This document shows positions 1 to 7,842 of a stretch of DNA of 22,610 bases, piece after piece. The notes under the pieces were generated by a model. The model was given only the letters and a program-made list of their open reading frames with translations, was not told the DNA's origin and searched no databases. The translations under genes were made by a program, and so were the position numbers. Source of the DNA: an uncultured Eubacteriales bacterium (GTDB taxonomy: Bacteria; Bacillota; Clostridia; Oscillospirales; UBA644); contig CAKSQP010000015.1 of assembly GCA_934486965.1 (NCBI GenBank), positions 1 through 22,610 of the forward strand. Direction: 5' to 3'. The stretch's first letter is position 1; every line of letters starts with the position of its first letter.

Positions 1-78
1 AAACGGACACGGAAAATCCGAAAGCGGCAGACCGCGAGAAAACGGACACGGAAAATCCGAAAGCGGCAGACCGCGAGG
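1..78 (+). repeat. two 39-bp direct repeats
   Basis: Bases 1-39 and 40-78 are identical except for the last base. The period is 13 codons, so a reading frame would be kept, which fits an in-frame expansion in a charged protein tail. The array may extend left of the window. A partly similar, degenerate sequence follows to about base 120. There are no spacers, so this is not a CRISPR array. Confidence 0.85.
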
Positions 79-165
79 AAACAGGTGTGCGAACCCGTGG
101 AAAACGGGCGGACAGACCGCGGAAATTTCCGTCCGACGGTCGTTTGTGCCGATATTAAAGTGTAA
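1..165 (+). other. possible 3' end of an upstream gene
   Basis: The stretch before the ABC ATPase is open from the window edge in two frames that stop just before it. The frame starting at base 3 stops at 156-158 and reads the repeats as TDTENPKAADRE twice, using codons common in this genome (gac, gaa, ccg, gcg, aaa). The frame starting at base 1 stops at 163-165 and has better-looking codons after base 80. It could be the charged C-terminal tail of an upstream protein; transporter regulators are often found in this position, but no domain is visible, so nothing can be named. It may also be non-coding. Confidence 0.3.
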
Positions 166-190
166 ATTTAATTCCGACAGGAGGATTATT

Positions 191-892
191 ATGGCAATAG
201 TTGAATTCAAAGGCGTTTCCCGCGTATACGAAAGCGGCGATCATACGCAAAAGGCGCTCGACAATGTAGACATGACCCTTGACGAGGGGAAATTCGTCGT
301 TATTCTCGGGCCTTCGGGCGCGGGCAAAAGCACGCTTCTCAATCTGCTCGGAGGACTTGACAGCCCGACCGAGGGAAAAATCTATGTAATGGGCAAGGAC
401 ATCTCGAAACTTTCGAACGACGAACTTGCCGAATACCGTGCGGAAACGGTCGGCTTTGTTTTCCAGTTCTATAATCTTGTTCCGACCCTTACGGTCCACG
501 AAAACGTTTCTCTCGTAAAGGAAATTGCTCCCGACGCGTTTTCCGCAACGAAAATGCTCGAAGAAGTCGGACTTTCCGACCACTTAAAGAATTTCCCCGC
601 GGAACTTTCGGGCGGCGAACAGCAGAGAGTATCTATCGCCCGCGCGCTTGCGAAAAACCCGAAAATCCTGCTTTGCGACGAACCGACGGGGGCTCTTGAC
701 TCCGAAACGGGAGTTCTCGTGCTTAAACTTCTTCTTAAAATGGCGAGAGACTACAAGAAAACCATAGTAATAGTAACCCACAACCAGAATATCGCCAAAA
801 TGGCGGACGTCGTTATCCGCGTAAAGAACGGAAAGATAGTTTCAAAAGAAGAACAGCCGTCGCCTGCTTCCGCCGATGAAATAGAATGGTAA
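191..892 (+). CDS. ABC transporter ATP-binding protein (LolD/MacB/FtsE type)
   Basis: This 233-aa protein is the energy-coupling subunit of an ABC exporter paired with the FtsX-type permease that follows. All nucleotide-binding motifs are visible: Walker A GPSGAGKST (about 40-48), Q-loop FVFQFYNLVP, signature LSGGEQQR, Walker B ILLCDEPTGALD, and H-loop VTHN. Size and motifs match the LolD/MacB/SalX group, which moves lipoproteins, peptides or antimicrobials by a membrane-extrusion mechanism. The start is the ATG at 191, because AGGAGG lies at 179-184 with six bases between; an in-frame GTG at 146 has no ribosome binding site. The stop is four bases before the permease's first possible start, so the two genes are translationally linked. 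The substrate cannot be inferred. Family assignment is firm. Confidence 0.95.
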   Translation: MAIVEFKGVSRVYESGDHTQKALDNVDMTLDEGKFVVILGPSGAGKSTLLNLLGGLDSPTEGKIYVMGKDISKLSNDELAEYRAETVGFVFQFYNLVPTLTVHENVSLVKEIAPDAFSATKMLEEVGLSDHLKNFPAELSGGEQQRVSIARALAKNPKILLCDEPTGALDSETGVLVLKLLLKMARDYKKTIVIVTHNQNIAKMADVVIRVKNGKIVSKEEQPSPASADEIEW

Positions 893-905
893 AGAGGTGA
901 CTGCG

Positions 906-3185
906 GTGTTATTCAAAAAACTGTGGAGAACCATGGGTCTTTATAAAGCCCAGTTCATCTCGATGATAATAATGACGGCGCTCGGAGTCGGAGTTTTCGT
1001 CGGCTTCAATATGGAATGGGTAAGCCTCGATACAAACACGACAAACTTCTTTAAGGAAACGGGCTTTGCGGATTTCCGCATCGTTTCGGAAAGCGGTTTT
1101 ACCGAAGAGGATAAAGATAAAATCGCCGAAATTTCAGGCGTTGACGCCGCCGCGCTTTTCGTTTCGGTAAACGCCGAAGTCAAGGGGCAGGAGGGCGACA
1201 GCGTCGCTCTTACCGTGACCTGCGACGAAAACGTTTCGGGTATGTACCTCGAAGAGGGCGAAAAATACGATCCCGAAAGCGAAGACGGCGTTTGGCTCTC
1301 GAAAAAATATGCCGACGCGAACGGCATAAAAACGGGCGACGAAATTTCCTTTACATATAAAAATCTCGAAATAAAAGGCAAAGTCAAGGGGCTTGTCCGT
1401 TCGGGCGAATACCTCATCTGCGTAAGAGACGAGACCCAACTCATGCCCGACTACACGACCTACGGCTTTGCGTATATCTCCCCGAAACTTTACGAAAAAA
1501 CGCTCGGTTTTGCGTACTATCCGCAGATAAACGCGATTTCGTCCCTTTCGACAAAGGAATTCACTTCCGCCGCCGATGAAAAACTCGGAAGCACGGTCCT
1601 CATTCTCGATAAAGAAATGAACGGGTCGTATTCGGGTTCTTCGGGTGAAAAAGAAGAGGGACAGACCATGGGTTCCGTTTTCCCCGTTCTTTTCCTGCTT
1701 ATAGCGGTGCTTACAATGGTTTCGACAATGCACCGTCTTGCCGCCAAGGAAAAAACGCAGATAGGAACTCTCAAAGCCCTCGGTTTCAAGGACAAGAGAA
1801 TTCTCCGCCACTACACCTCCTATGCGTTTATGATAGGAATTATCGGAGAGGCGGCAGGTCTTCTCCTCGGCTACGGGATCGCGTGGCTGATAATGACTCC
1901 GTCGGGAATGATGGGAACATATCTCGATATGCCGAATTGGGATCTTATCGTTCCGTGGTTCGTATGGCTGATCCTCGCTTTGCTCCTTATTCTTATGACG
2001 TTTATCGGCTTTTTGTCGGTAAAGCAGATGCTCCGCGGAACAGCCGCCGACGCTCTGCGCCCCTATACTCCGAAAAAAGTAAAGCCGTTGCTCATAGAAA
2101 AAACGAAATTCTTCCATAAACTTTCTTTCGGAACAAGATGGAACCTGCGCGATATAATGAGACACAAATCGCGTACCGCAATGAGCCTTATCGGAACTGC
2201 GGGCTGTATTCTTCTTATCGTCGGCTCTTTCGGAATGAAGGACACTATGAATTCGTTCCTTGACCTTTATTACGACGGTGCGACGAACTACACGACAAGA
2301 ATTTATCTTTCGGAAGACGCCGCAAAAGAAGACCGCGACGCGATCGTCGAAAAATACGACGGCGATTACAGTTCGACCGTAAGCGTCCAGATAGGCGATA
2401 AGGCGGTCGCTCTCGATATTTACGGAATTACCCATGACAAAGTCCGTATCCCCGATGAAAACAACGATTTCATCACTCTTCCCGACGACGGCGCTTACGT
2501 CTGCGTGAGAATTTCCGAAGAGTTCGGACTGAAAGCGGGGGATACCGTCACGGTAAGTCCCTACGGCACCGACGATAAATATACTCTGAAAGTCGCGGGA
2601 GTTTGCCGCGGCGTTACGGAAAGCATCGTAATATCCGAAAAATATGCCGAAAAACTTGAAATTCCCCACACCGTCGATTCGGTTTATACCGACACCGAAA
2701 AGGACGGAATAGAAACCTCCTCCGCGATAAAGAGTCTTCAGTCAAAACAGCAGATAGTCGATTCTTTCGATTCTTTTTTGTGGATGATGGACCTGATGAT
2801 ATATATTCTCGTCCTCGGCGCAATGCTCCTCGGCGTCGTCGTTCTCTATAACCTCGGCGTCATGAGTTATTCGGAGCGTTACCGCGAAATGGCGACTCTG
2901 AAAGTCGTCGGTTTCAAGGACGGAAAAATAGGCAGACTTCTCATAGGTCAGAACCTTTGGGTAAGTATTGTCGGAGTCCTTATCGGAATTCCCGCAGGCA
3001 TAGGAACGCTCGATTATCTCCTGCACGAACTTGCGGGCGAATATGAAATGAAGATGAGCGTAACGCCGCTTTCGATAATTCTGGGCGTCGTTCTTACGCT
3101 CGGAGTTTCGGTCATCGTAAGCCTTATGGTCGCGCGTAAAAACAAGAAAATAGATATGGTCGAAGCGCTCAAAGGCGCGGAATAA
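906..3185 (+). CDS. FtsX/MacB-like ABC transporter permease
   Basis: This 759-aa membrane protein carries two FtsX-type permease modules and partners the upstream ATPase. About eight membrane segments are visible: one near the N-terminus (about 15-37), three around 255-375, one around 430-447, and three around 633-750. Two large extracytoplasmic domains lie after the first and fifth segments. The motif for contact with the ATPase, with the pattern TLKxxGFKD, occurs in both halves (IGTLKALGFKDKR and MATLKVVGFKDGK). This architecture is typical of Firmicutes exporters annotated as FtsX-like or DUF214. GTG at 906 is preferred because AGAGGTGA lies at 893-900; a GTG at 897 overlaps that site. A strong hairpin follows the gene. 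The cargo is unknown. Confidence 0.92.
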   Translation: MLFKKLWRTMGLYKAQFISMIIMTALGVGVFVGFNMEWVSLDTNTTNFFKETGFADFRIVSESGFTEEDKDKIAEISGVDAAALFVSVNAEVKGQEGDSVALTVTCDENVSGMYLEEGEKYDPESEDGVWLSKKYADANGIKTGDEISFTYKNLEIKGKVKGLVRSGEYLICVRDETQLMPDYTTYGFAYISPKLYEKTLGFAYYPQINAISSLSTKEFTSAADEKLGSTVLILDKEMNGSYSGSSGEKEEGQTMGSVFPVLFLLIAVLTMVSTMHRLAAKEKTQIGTLKALGFKDKRILRHYTSYAFMIGIIGEAAGLLLGYGIAWLIMTPSGMMGTYLDMPNWDLIVPWFVWLILALLLILMTFIGFLSVKQMLRGTAADALRPYTPKKVKPLLIEKTKFFHKLSFGTRWNLRDIMRHKSRTAMSLIGTAGCILLIVGSFGMKDTMNSFLDLYYDGATNYTTRIYLSEDAAKEDRDAIVEKYDGDYSSTVSVQIGDKAVALDIYGITHDKVRIPDENNDFITLPDDGAYVCVRISEEFGLKAGDTVTVSPYGTDDKYTLKVAGVCRGVTESIVISEKYAEKLEIPHTVDSVYTDTEKDGIETSSAIKSLQSKQQIVDSFDSFLWMMDLMIYILVLGAMLLGVVVLYNLGVMSYSERYREMATLKVVGFKDGKIGRLLIGQNLWVSIVGVLIGIPAGIGTLDYLLHELAGEYEMKMSVTPLSIILGVVLTLGVSVIVSLMVARKNKKIDMVEALKGAE

Positions 3186-3216
3186 TAATGTTTTTTCCTC
3201 CCTTACATACCTTTCG

Positions 3217-3265
3217 CGAGCCCCCACGGAACAGAAGTTCCGTGGGGGCTCGCTCTTACATTTTT
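3217..3265 (+). terminator. hairpin terminator after the ABC exporter
   Basis: A perfect 16-bp stem (3217-3232 with 3237-3252, loop AGAA) starts 31 bases after the permease stop. The T-rich run after it is interrupted (TTACATTTTTG), so release may be less than complete, but the stem is very strong. It separates the exporter from the next transcription unit. Confidence 0.75.
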
Positions 3266-3284
3266 GTAATTTTCTTCCCGTCTA

Positions 3285-3313
3285 TTGCATTTTTGCGCCG
3301 TATGGTGTATAAT
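3285..3313 (+). promoter_or_regulatory. sigma-A promoter for the VTT/glycosyltransferase pair
   Basis: TTGCAT (3285-3290) and TATAAT (3308-3313) are separated by exactly 17 bases. Transcription should begin near 3320, giving a leader of about 35 nt before the ATG at 3356. Confidence 0.8.
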
Positions 3314-3355
3314 AGACAGTGTATGAACAATAAACACAGCCATGAAAGGAAATTT

Positions 3356-4045
3356 ATGACTGAAAATAAAGATTTTCCCGAACAGGAAAAAGAAGCGGTT
3401 TCCGAAGAAACGCCGAAAATGTTCAGAGGGAAAAAAGAATTCTCCGAAAAGAAAACGAAATTCATAAAAGACTTTCTCAAATATTCGTCCATTATCGGGC
3501 TTATCGCGACAGTCGCCCTCATTATATGGGGAGTAAAAGCAGGGATATTCACCGATCAGCAGGTGCTTGCCGATTTTCTTGCGAAATGCGGAATATGGGC
3601 GCCCCTCGTCTTTACCGTCATTCAGGCGGTTCAGGTCGTAATTCCGATAATTCCGGGGTCGATAGGCTGCGTCGCCGCCGTCCTCATTTTCGGCGACGTG
3701 ATGGGCTTTGTCTATAATTTCGTCGGAATAATCGCAGGGTCGGTCGTCGCGTTTCTGCTGTCGAAAAAATACGGCTATCCGCTCGTCCGTGCGATCGCCT
3801 CGAAAAGGGACTGGGATAAATACATCAGGTTCCTTGACGACCCGAAAAAGTTCGACAGGATATTCATAATCACCTCCGCCGTTCCTTTTACTCCGGCGGA
3901 TTTCCTGTGCTACCTTGCGGGACTTTCGAGCATGAGTTTTCTCAAATATTTCATAATAATATGTCTTGCTAAACCCGCAACTATCCTTATATATACTTAC
4001 AGTCTTGATTTCATCATTCAGTTCGTCATAAAACTGTTTACCTGA
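3356..4045 (+). CDS. VTT-domain (TVP38/TMEM64, DedA-like) membrane protein
   Basis: This 229-aa integral membrane protein has a charged cytoplasmic N-terminus (1-40), then hydrophobic segments at about 43-62, 82-113, 117-136, 168-190 and 195-226. Two reentrant-loop-like stretches are characteristic of the VTT family: IPIIPGSIGCVAAVLIFG (about 96-113) and VPFTPADFLCYLAGLS (about 176-191). Members of this superfamily are linked to lipid handling in membranes, such as lipid-carrier flipping by DedA-type proteins and lipid scrambling by eukaryotic relatives. The start is the ATG at 3356 with AGGAAA just upstream; in-frame ATGs further up lack a ribosome site. It lies 13 bases before a glycosyltransferase gene, so the pair is probably one operon with a role in envelope lipids. 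The exact substrate is inference. Confidence 0.88.
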   Translation: MTENKDFPEQEKEAVSEETPKMFRGKKEFSEKKTKFIKDFLKYSSIIGLIATVALIIWGVKAGIFTDQQVLADFLAKCGIWAPLVFTVIQAVQVVIPIIPGSIGCVAAVLIFGDVMGFVYNFVGIIAGSVVAFLLSKKYGYPLVRAIASKRDWDKYIRFLDDPKKFDRIFIITSAVPFTPADFLCYLAGLSSMSFLKYFIIICLAKPATILIYTYSLDFIIQFVIKLFT

Positions 4046-4058
4046 GGAGAAAATCAAA

Positions 4059-5108
4059 ATGAAGGTACTTTTGCATACGAGCCACCAGAGTTGGGTGGAA
4101 GGGAGCGGCGTCGGCCGCGCTATCTATCACCAGAAAAAAGCGCTCGAAAAAAACGGAATAGAATATACATTAAACCCGAAAGACGACTACGACGTCTGTC
4201 ATATAAACACGATTTTCCTTACTTCTTTTATAATGAGCCTGCGTGCGAAAGCGAGGGGCAAAAAAGTTGTTTACCACGCACATTCCACAAAAGAGGATTT
4301 CTGCCGCTCCTTTATCGGCTCAAATCTTCTGGCGCCCCTTTTCAAGTTCTGGATATCCCGCTGTTATAACCGCGGCGATATAATTTTAACGCCGACCGAA
4401 TACTCGAAATCTCTGCTTGAAAAATATCATCTCAAAAGAGAAATCTATTCCGTTTCGAACGGGATAGACCTCGATTATTTCAGACGCGACGAAGAGGCGG
4501 GAAAGCGTTTCAGGGAAAAATACGGCATAAAAGACGGCGAAAAGGTCATAATTTCGGCAGGTCTTTACATAGAACGAAAAGGGATAACCGATTTTGTCGA
4601 ACTTGCGAGAAGACTTCCGCAGTATAAATTTATCTGGTTCGGCTACACTAATCTCCGTGCCGTCCCGAAAAAAATAAGGGACGCCGTAAGAACGGAACTC
4701 CCGAACCTCTCTTTTCCGGGATATATTTCCCGCGACGAAATGAAAGAGGCTTACAGCGGAGCCGACCTTTTCTTGTTTATGAGCCACGAAGAGACCGAGG
4801 GCATCGTTCTTCTCGAAAGTTTCGCGATGAAAACGCCCGTTCTCATAAGGGATATCCCGATTTACGAAAAATGGCTCACCGAAGGCAAAAACGTCTATAA
4901 GGCGAAGACGAACGACGAATTCGAAGAGAAAATTTCGGCAATTCTCGAGGGAAAAGCCGAAGACCTTACCGAAACGGCGTATCTCGAGGCGGAGGCGCGC
5001 TCGATAGAAAACGTCGGAAAACGCCTCGTTTCCTGTTATGAATACGCTCTCGGAAAAGGTCCCGCACCGAAAGCGGAGGCTGAGACCGTTGCGGATTTTG
5101 TTAAATAA
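4059..5108 (+). CDS. GT4-family glycosyltransferase, glycolipid-synthase-like
   Basis: This 349-aa protein has the two-Rossmann GT-B fold of family GT4. The N-terminal half carries SGVGRAIYHQKKALEKNGIEYT and DDYDVCHINT, a pattern I recall from the diacylglycerol glycosyltransferases LafB/CpoA of streptococci and lactobacilli. The nucleotide-sugar half shows SNGIDLDYF (133-141), ISAGLYIERKGI (165-176) and the retaining E-x7-E motif (E245 to E253). There is no signal peptide; such enzymes sit on the inner membrane face. It follows the VTT gene by 13 bases with a GAGGAG ribosome site (around 4044-4049). Likely activity is addition of a sugar to a glucolipid or diacylglycerol. The GT4 call is firm; the lipid acceptor is an inference from family resemblance and from its neighbour. 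Confidence 0.88.
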   Translation: MKVLLHTSHQSWVEGSGVGRAIYHQKKALEKNGIEYTLNPKDDYDVCHINTIFLTSFIMSLRAKARGKKVVYHAHSTKEDFCRSFIGSNLLAPLFKFWISRCYNRGDIILTPTEYSKSLLEKYHLKREIYSVSNGIDLDYFRRDEEAGKRFREKYGIKDGEKVIISAGLYIERKGITDFVELARRLPQYKFIWFGYTNLRAVPKKIRDAVRTELPNLSFPGYISRDEMKEAYSGADLFLFMSHEETEGIVLLESFAMKTPVLIRDIPIYEKWLTEGKNVYKAKTNDEFEEKISAILEGKAEDLTETAYLEAEARSIENVGKRLVSCYEYALGKGPAPKAEAETVADFVK

Positions 5109-5130
5109 ATTTCGTTATTTGTTTGATAAA

Positions 5131-5193
5131 ATGCCATTGCATAATTTGTAATGTTGCTATACAATATAAATTGTAAGAATATGCTATTGCATA
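5131..5193 (+). repeat. 13-bp direct repeats and an inverted repeat around the gap promoter
   Basis: ATGCCATTGCATA (5131-5143) and ATGCTATTGCATA (5181-5193) are direct repeats exactly 50 bases apart. Between them lies the inverted repeat TACAAT-ATAA-ATTGTA (5160-5175), which overlaps the predicted -10 box. Such placement would suit a regulator binding over and beside the promoter. No known operator consensus was recognised with confidence. Confidence 0.6.
5137..5165 (+). promoter_or_regulatory. promoter for gap
   Basis: TTGCAT (5137-5142) and TACAAT (5160-5165) with a 17-base spacer, in a strongly AT-rich 107-bp intergenic region. The predicted start near 5172 leaves a leader of about 44 nt before the gap ATG. 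An overlapping alternative -10 (TATACA, 5158-5163) is less well spaced. Confidence 0.65.
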
Positions 5194-5215
5194 CAAAGTT
5201 TAGGAGGAATTCAAA

Positions 5216-6253
5216 ATGGCAGTAAAAGTAGCTATTAACGGCTTCGGCCGTATCGGACGTCTCGCATTCCGCCAGATGTTCGGAGCAGAGGGATATGAAG
5301 TTGTTGCAATAAACGACCTTACCAAACCCTCCATGCTTGCAAATCTTCTCAAATACGACACCGCTCAGGGCGGCTATTGCGGCAAAATAGGCGAAAACCT
5401 TCACACCGTATCCGCCGACGACGAAGCGAACACCATAACCGTAGACGGCAAGACCCTCAAGATCTATGCCGAAAAAGACGCTGTAAATTGCCCCTGGGGC
5501 GCTCTCGGCGTTGACGTTGTTCTCGAATGTACAGGTTTCTACTGCTCCAAAGAGAAATCCATGGCTCATATCAATGCAGGCGCTAAGAAAGTCGTTATCT
5601 CCGCTCCCGCAGGAAACGACCTCAAAACTATCGTTTTCTCCGTTAACGAGAAGACCCTTACCGCAGACGATCAGATAATCTCCGCGGCTTCCTGCACCAC
5701 CAACTGCCTTGCTCCCATGGCTAAGGCTCTTAACGATTACGCTCCCATTCAGAGCGGTATCATGTCCACCATTCACGCTTACACAGGCGACCAGATGATC
5801 CTCGACGGTCCTCACAGAAAGGGCGACATGAGAAGAGCAAGAGCGGGTGCTGCCAACATCGTTCCGAACTCCACCGGCGCTGCAAAAGCAATCGGTCTTG
5901 TTATCCCCGAACTCAACGGAAAACTCATCGGTTCCGCTCAGCGTGTTCCCGTTCCTACCGGTTCGACCACTATCCTTACCGCAGTTGTTAAGGGTGCTGA
6001 CGTAACCAAGGAAGGCATCAACGCCGCTATGAAAGCCGCTGCTTCCGCTTCCTTCGGATACAATGAAGATCCCATCGTTTCTTCCGATGTTATCGGCATG
6101 AGATACGGTTCGCTCTTCGACGCTACCCAGACCATGGTCTCCAAGATCGCAGACGACCTCTATGAAGTACAGGTCGTTTCCTGGTACGACAACGAAAACT
6201 CCTACACCAGCCAGATGGTCAGAACCATCAAATACTTCGCTGAACTCAACTAA
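5216..6253 (+). CDS. gap: glyceraldehyde-3-phosphate dehydrogenase, type I
   Basis: This 345-aa cytosolic glycolytic enzyme oxidises glyceraldehyde-3-phosphate to 1,3-bisphosphoglycerate. The NAD-binding motif INGFGRIGR is at 7-15. An aspartate after the second strand (INDL, D34) points to NAD rather than NADP use. The catalytic loop SAASCTTNC has the nucleophile C160, and H187 is in STIHAYTGDQ. The conserved MRRARAGAANIVPNSTGAA and the end SWYDNENSYTSQM complete the family signature. AGGAGG at 5202-5207 sets the start. The gene stands alone between its own promoter and terminator; pgk and tpiA, which often follow gap in Firmicutes, are not here. Codon choice is that of a highly expressed gene. 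The identification is firm. Confidence 0.98.
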   Translation: MAVKVAINGFGRIGRLAFRQMFGAEGYEVVAINDLTKPSMLANLLKYDTAQGGYCGKIGENLHTVSADDEANTITVDGKTLKIYAEKDAVNCPWGALGVDVVLECTGFYCSKEKSMAHINAGAKKVVISAPAGNDLKTIVFSVNEKTLTADDQIISAASCTTNCLAPMAKALNDYAPIQSGIMSTIHAYTGDQMILDGPHRKGDMRRARAGAANIVPNSTGAAKAIGLVIPELNGKLIGSAQRVPVPTGSTTILTAVVKGADVTKEGINAAMKAAASASFGYNEDPIVSSDVIGMRYGSLFDATQTMVSKIADDLYEVQVVSWYDNENSYTSQMVRTIKYFAELN

Positions 6254-6272
6254 TCGGTTCAACAAAGAAATT

Positions 6273-6302
6273 AAACCGGGAAGATTTCTTCCCGGTTTTT
6301 TT
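6273..6302 (+). terminator. intrinsic terminator of gap
   Basis: An 11-bp perfect stem (6273-6283 with 6288-6298, loop ATTT) runs into a seven-T tract ending at 6302, twenty bases after the gap stop. This is a textbook Rho-independent terminator. Confidence 0.93.
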
Positions 6303-6363
6303 GTTATCCCCCTTTCGGACAAAAGAAAGCAGATTTCGTCGGGAAATATTGCCGCCGATGCGG

Positions 6364-6369
6364 TATAAT
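6364..6369 (+). promoter_or_regulatory. -10 box for the AraC-type regulator
   Basis: A perfect TATAAT lies 26 bases before the ATG at 6396. No convincing -35 box is found at the right distance, so the promoter may be weak or need an activator, possibly the regulator itself. Confidence 0.5.
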
Positions 6370-6395
6370 ATCCTTACAGCGGAAAGGAAAAAATT

Positions 6396-7253
6396 ATGGA
6401 CTGGATAAAACTTATAGGAGATTCGGTAAAGTATATCGAAGAGCATATTACCGACGATATCACCGTAGACGGGGTCGCCGCGAGCGTCTTCATTTCCTCT
6501 TATTATTTTCAAAAGGGTTTTTCAATGCTTTGCGGTTTTTCCGTCGCGGAATACATAAGAAACCGCAGACTTGCCCTTGCGGGAAATGAAATCGTCGCTG
6601 GCAACGGGAAAATTATCGATATCGCTCTTAAATACGGATACGATTCTCCCGACAGTTTCACAAAGGCGTTTACGCGTTTCCACGGAGTTACTCCTTTGTC
6701 TGCCCGAAAAGACGGTGCGGTTCTGAAATCTTTTGCTCCGCTGAAAATAAAATTTTCTCTTGAAGGGGGATATATCATGGATTACAAAATTGAGAAGAAA
6801 GATGCTTTTAAGGTTCTCGGAAATCGGAGAACTTTCGATTACGAAACCGCGAAAACGGTCGTGCCGAAGTTCTGGCAGGAGCATTTCGCTTCGGGAAAAG
6901 GAAAAACGGTCTGCGGAGAGTTCGGCATAAATATCGATCTTAAAATGGGACACGATTCTTTTGAATATCTCATAGCCGACAGATATTCGGGCGGAGAAGT
7001 GCCCGAGGGGTTTGAGGTGAGAGAAATACCGTCGTTTATGTGGGCGGTCTTCCCTTGCAGAGGACCTATGCCGACGGCACTTCAGGACGTAAATACAAAA
7101 ATCTTTACCGAATGGCTGCCTTCGCTTTCCGAATATGAGTTTGCCGCCGGTTATTGCGTTGAAATGTATGATGATCCGACAAAATACCCGAAGGGTACCG
7201 CCGACGGAAACTATTACTGCGAGATATGGATACCTGTTAAAAAGAAACAGTAA
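6396..7253 (+). CDS. AraC-family regulator with GyrI-like effector-binding domain
   Basis: This 285-aa transcription factor has an N-terminal AraC/XylS DNA-binding domain with two helix-turn-helix units (about 8-105); the second half is clear in IIDIALKYGYDSPDSFTKAFTRFHGVTP. Residues from about 128 to the end form a GyrI-like (SOUL/BmrR C-terminal) small-molecule-binding domain, starting at MDYKIEKKDAF. The same order occurs in Rob-like and YdeE-like regulators, which respond to drugs or hydrophobic compounds. A GGAAAGGAAA ribosome site precedes the ATG. The gene is monocistronic, with a terminator directly behind it. A Shine-Dalgarno-like GAAGGGGGA (6762-6770) stands before an internal ATG at 6777, where the effector domain starts. 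Target genes are not evident from the neighbourhood. Confidence 0.93.
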   Translation: MDWIKLIGDSVKYIEEHITDDITVDGVAASVFISSYYFQKGFSMLCGFSVAEYIRNRRLALAGNEIVAGNGKIIDIALKYGYDSPDSFTKAFTRFHGVTPLSARKDGAVLKSFAPLKIKFSLEGGYIMDYKIEKKDAFKVLGNRRTFDYETAKTVVPKFWQEHFASGKGKTVCGEFGINIDLKMGHDSFEYLIADRYSGGEVPEGFEVREIPSFMWAVFPCRGPMPTALQDVNTKIFTEWLPSLSEYEFAAGYCVEMYDDPTKYPKGTADGNYYCEIWIPVKKKQ

Positions 7254-7257
7254 TAAT

Positions 7258-7283
7258 AAGCCCCGCACTCAGTGCGGGGCTTT
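7258..7283 (+). terminator. convergent terminator between the AraC gene and cdd
   Basis: AAGCCCCGCACT (7258-7269) pairs with AGTGCGGGGCTT (7271-7282), followed by a short T run. In practice the stem is about ten pairs with a small loop. It lies between convergent genes and may serve both strands; the minus-strand side has only scattered T residues. Confidence 0.8.
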
Positions 7284-7330
7284 AACTGTGAGCGGGCATT
7301 GGGCTGATATTGCAAACAGCCGCACGCCGT

Positions 7331-7723
7331 TCATATCCACCATTCGGGAGTGAGGTCGCCGAGGGTGACGGTCTTTCCTGTTTCATAGTCGAGCATGATT
7401 TCAATATCGCGGTAGCCGTCGGGCATTATCTGCGACATCAGCTCTCTGCACGCTCCGCAGGGGGACATTGCCTTGCCGTCCCAATTTACGGCAATTACTC
7501 TTTTGATTTTGTTGTCGCCCATCGTCAGCATATTGAAAATTGCGTTCCTTTCCGCGCATATCCCGAGCGTGCAGGCTGTATCGACGCAGACTCCGACGTA
7601 AATTTCCCCCGATTCCGCCTCGATCGCCGCCGCAACCCCGCCGACCTCGACGATTTCCGAAACCTTTCGCGGGTTGAGAACTTTTTTCGCTTCGTTATAA
7701 AGTTTTGTCCATATATCGTCCAT
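7331..7723 (-). CDS. cdd: cytidine deaminase
   Basis: This 130-aa zinc enzyme of pyrimidine salvage deaminates cytidine or deoxycytidine to uridine or deoxyuridine. The zinc and catalytic motifs are present: C-A-E-R-N (C56, catalytic E58) and P-C-G-A-C-R-E (C89 and C92). The size fits the small homotetrameric cytidine deaminases. The ATG at 7723 is chosen because AAAGGTGA lies just before it on the minus strand; a GTG three codons earlier overlaps that ribosome site. Blasticidin-S-deaminase-like members share this fold, so the natural substrate could be another cytosine nucleoside. It is transcribed convergently with the AraC-type gene and divergently from the XRE gene. Confidence 0.92.
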   Translation of the reverse strand: MDDIWTKLYNEAKKVLNPRKVSEIVEVGGVAAAIEAESGEIYVGVCVDTACTLGICAERNAIFNMLTMGDNKIKRVIAVNWDGKAMSPCGACRELMSQIMPDGYRDIEIMLDYETGKTVTLGDLTPEWWI

Positions 7724-7753
7724 ATTTTTCACCTTTAATATTTGTTTTCGTCT

Positions 7754-7782
7754 ATTTTAGCATATTGTCGGCGGTTTTTCAA
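7754..7782 (-). promoter_or_regulatory. promoter for cdd
   Basis: On the minus strand TTGAAA (7782-7777) and TAAAAT (7759-7754) are 17 bases apart, about 30 bases before the cdd start. A 7-bp inverted repeat, TCGGCGG (7768-7774) and CCGCCGA (7790-7796), flanks the -35 box and could be an operator. Confidence 0.75.
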
Positions 7783-7842
7783 CACCCGTCCGCCGAAATG
7801 TTGATAAATCGGTTCAAAAACCACGATGTTAAAACGCGTTGC

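Noticed and set aside
1..78. CRISPR-like array
   Set aside because: The two repeat units abut without spacers and no cas genes are present.
1134..2669. 511-aa open frame on the minus strand opposite the ABC permease
   Set aside because: It is a shadow of the permease codon pattern; no domain, promoter or ribosome site.
3188..3355. 56-residue N-terminal extension of the VTT protein
   Set aside because: It would read through the terminator and promoter region; the ATG at 3356 has the ribosome site.
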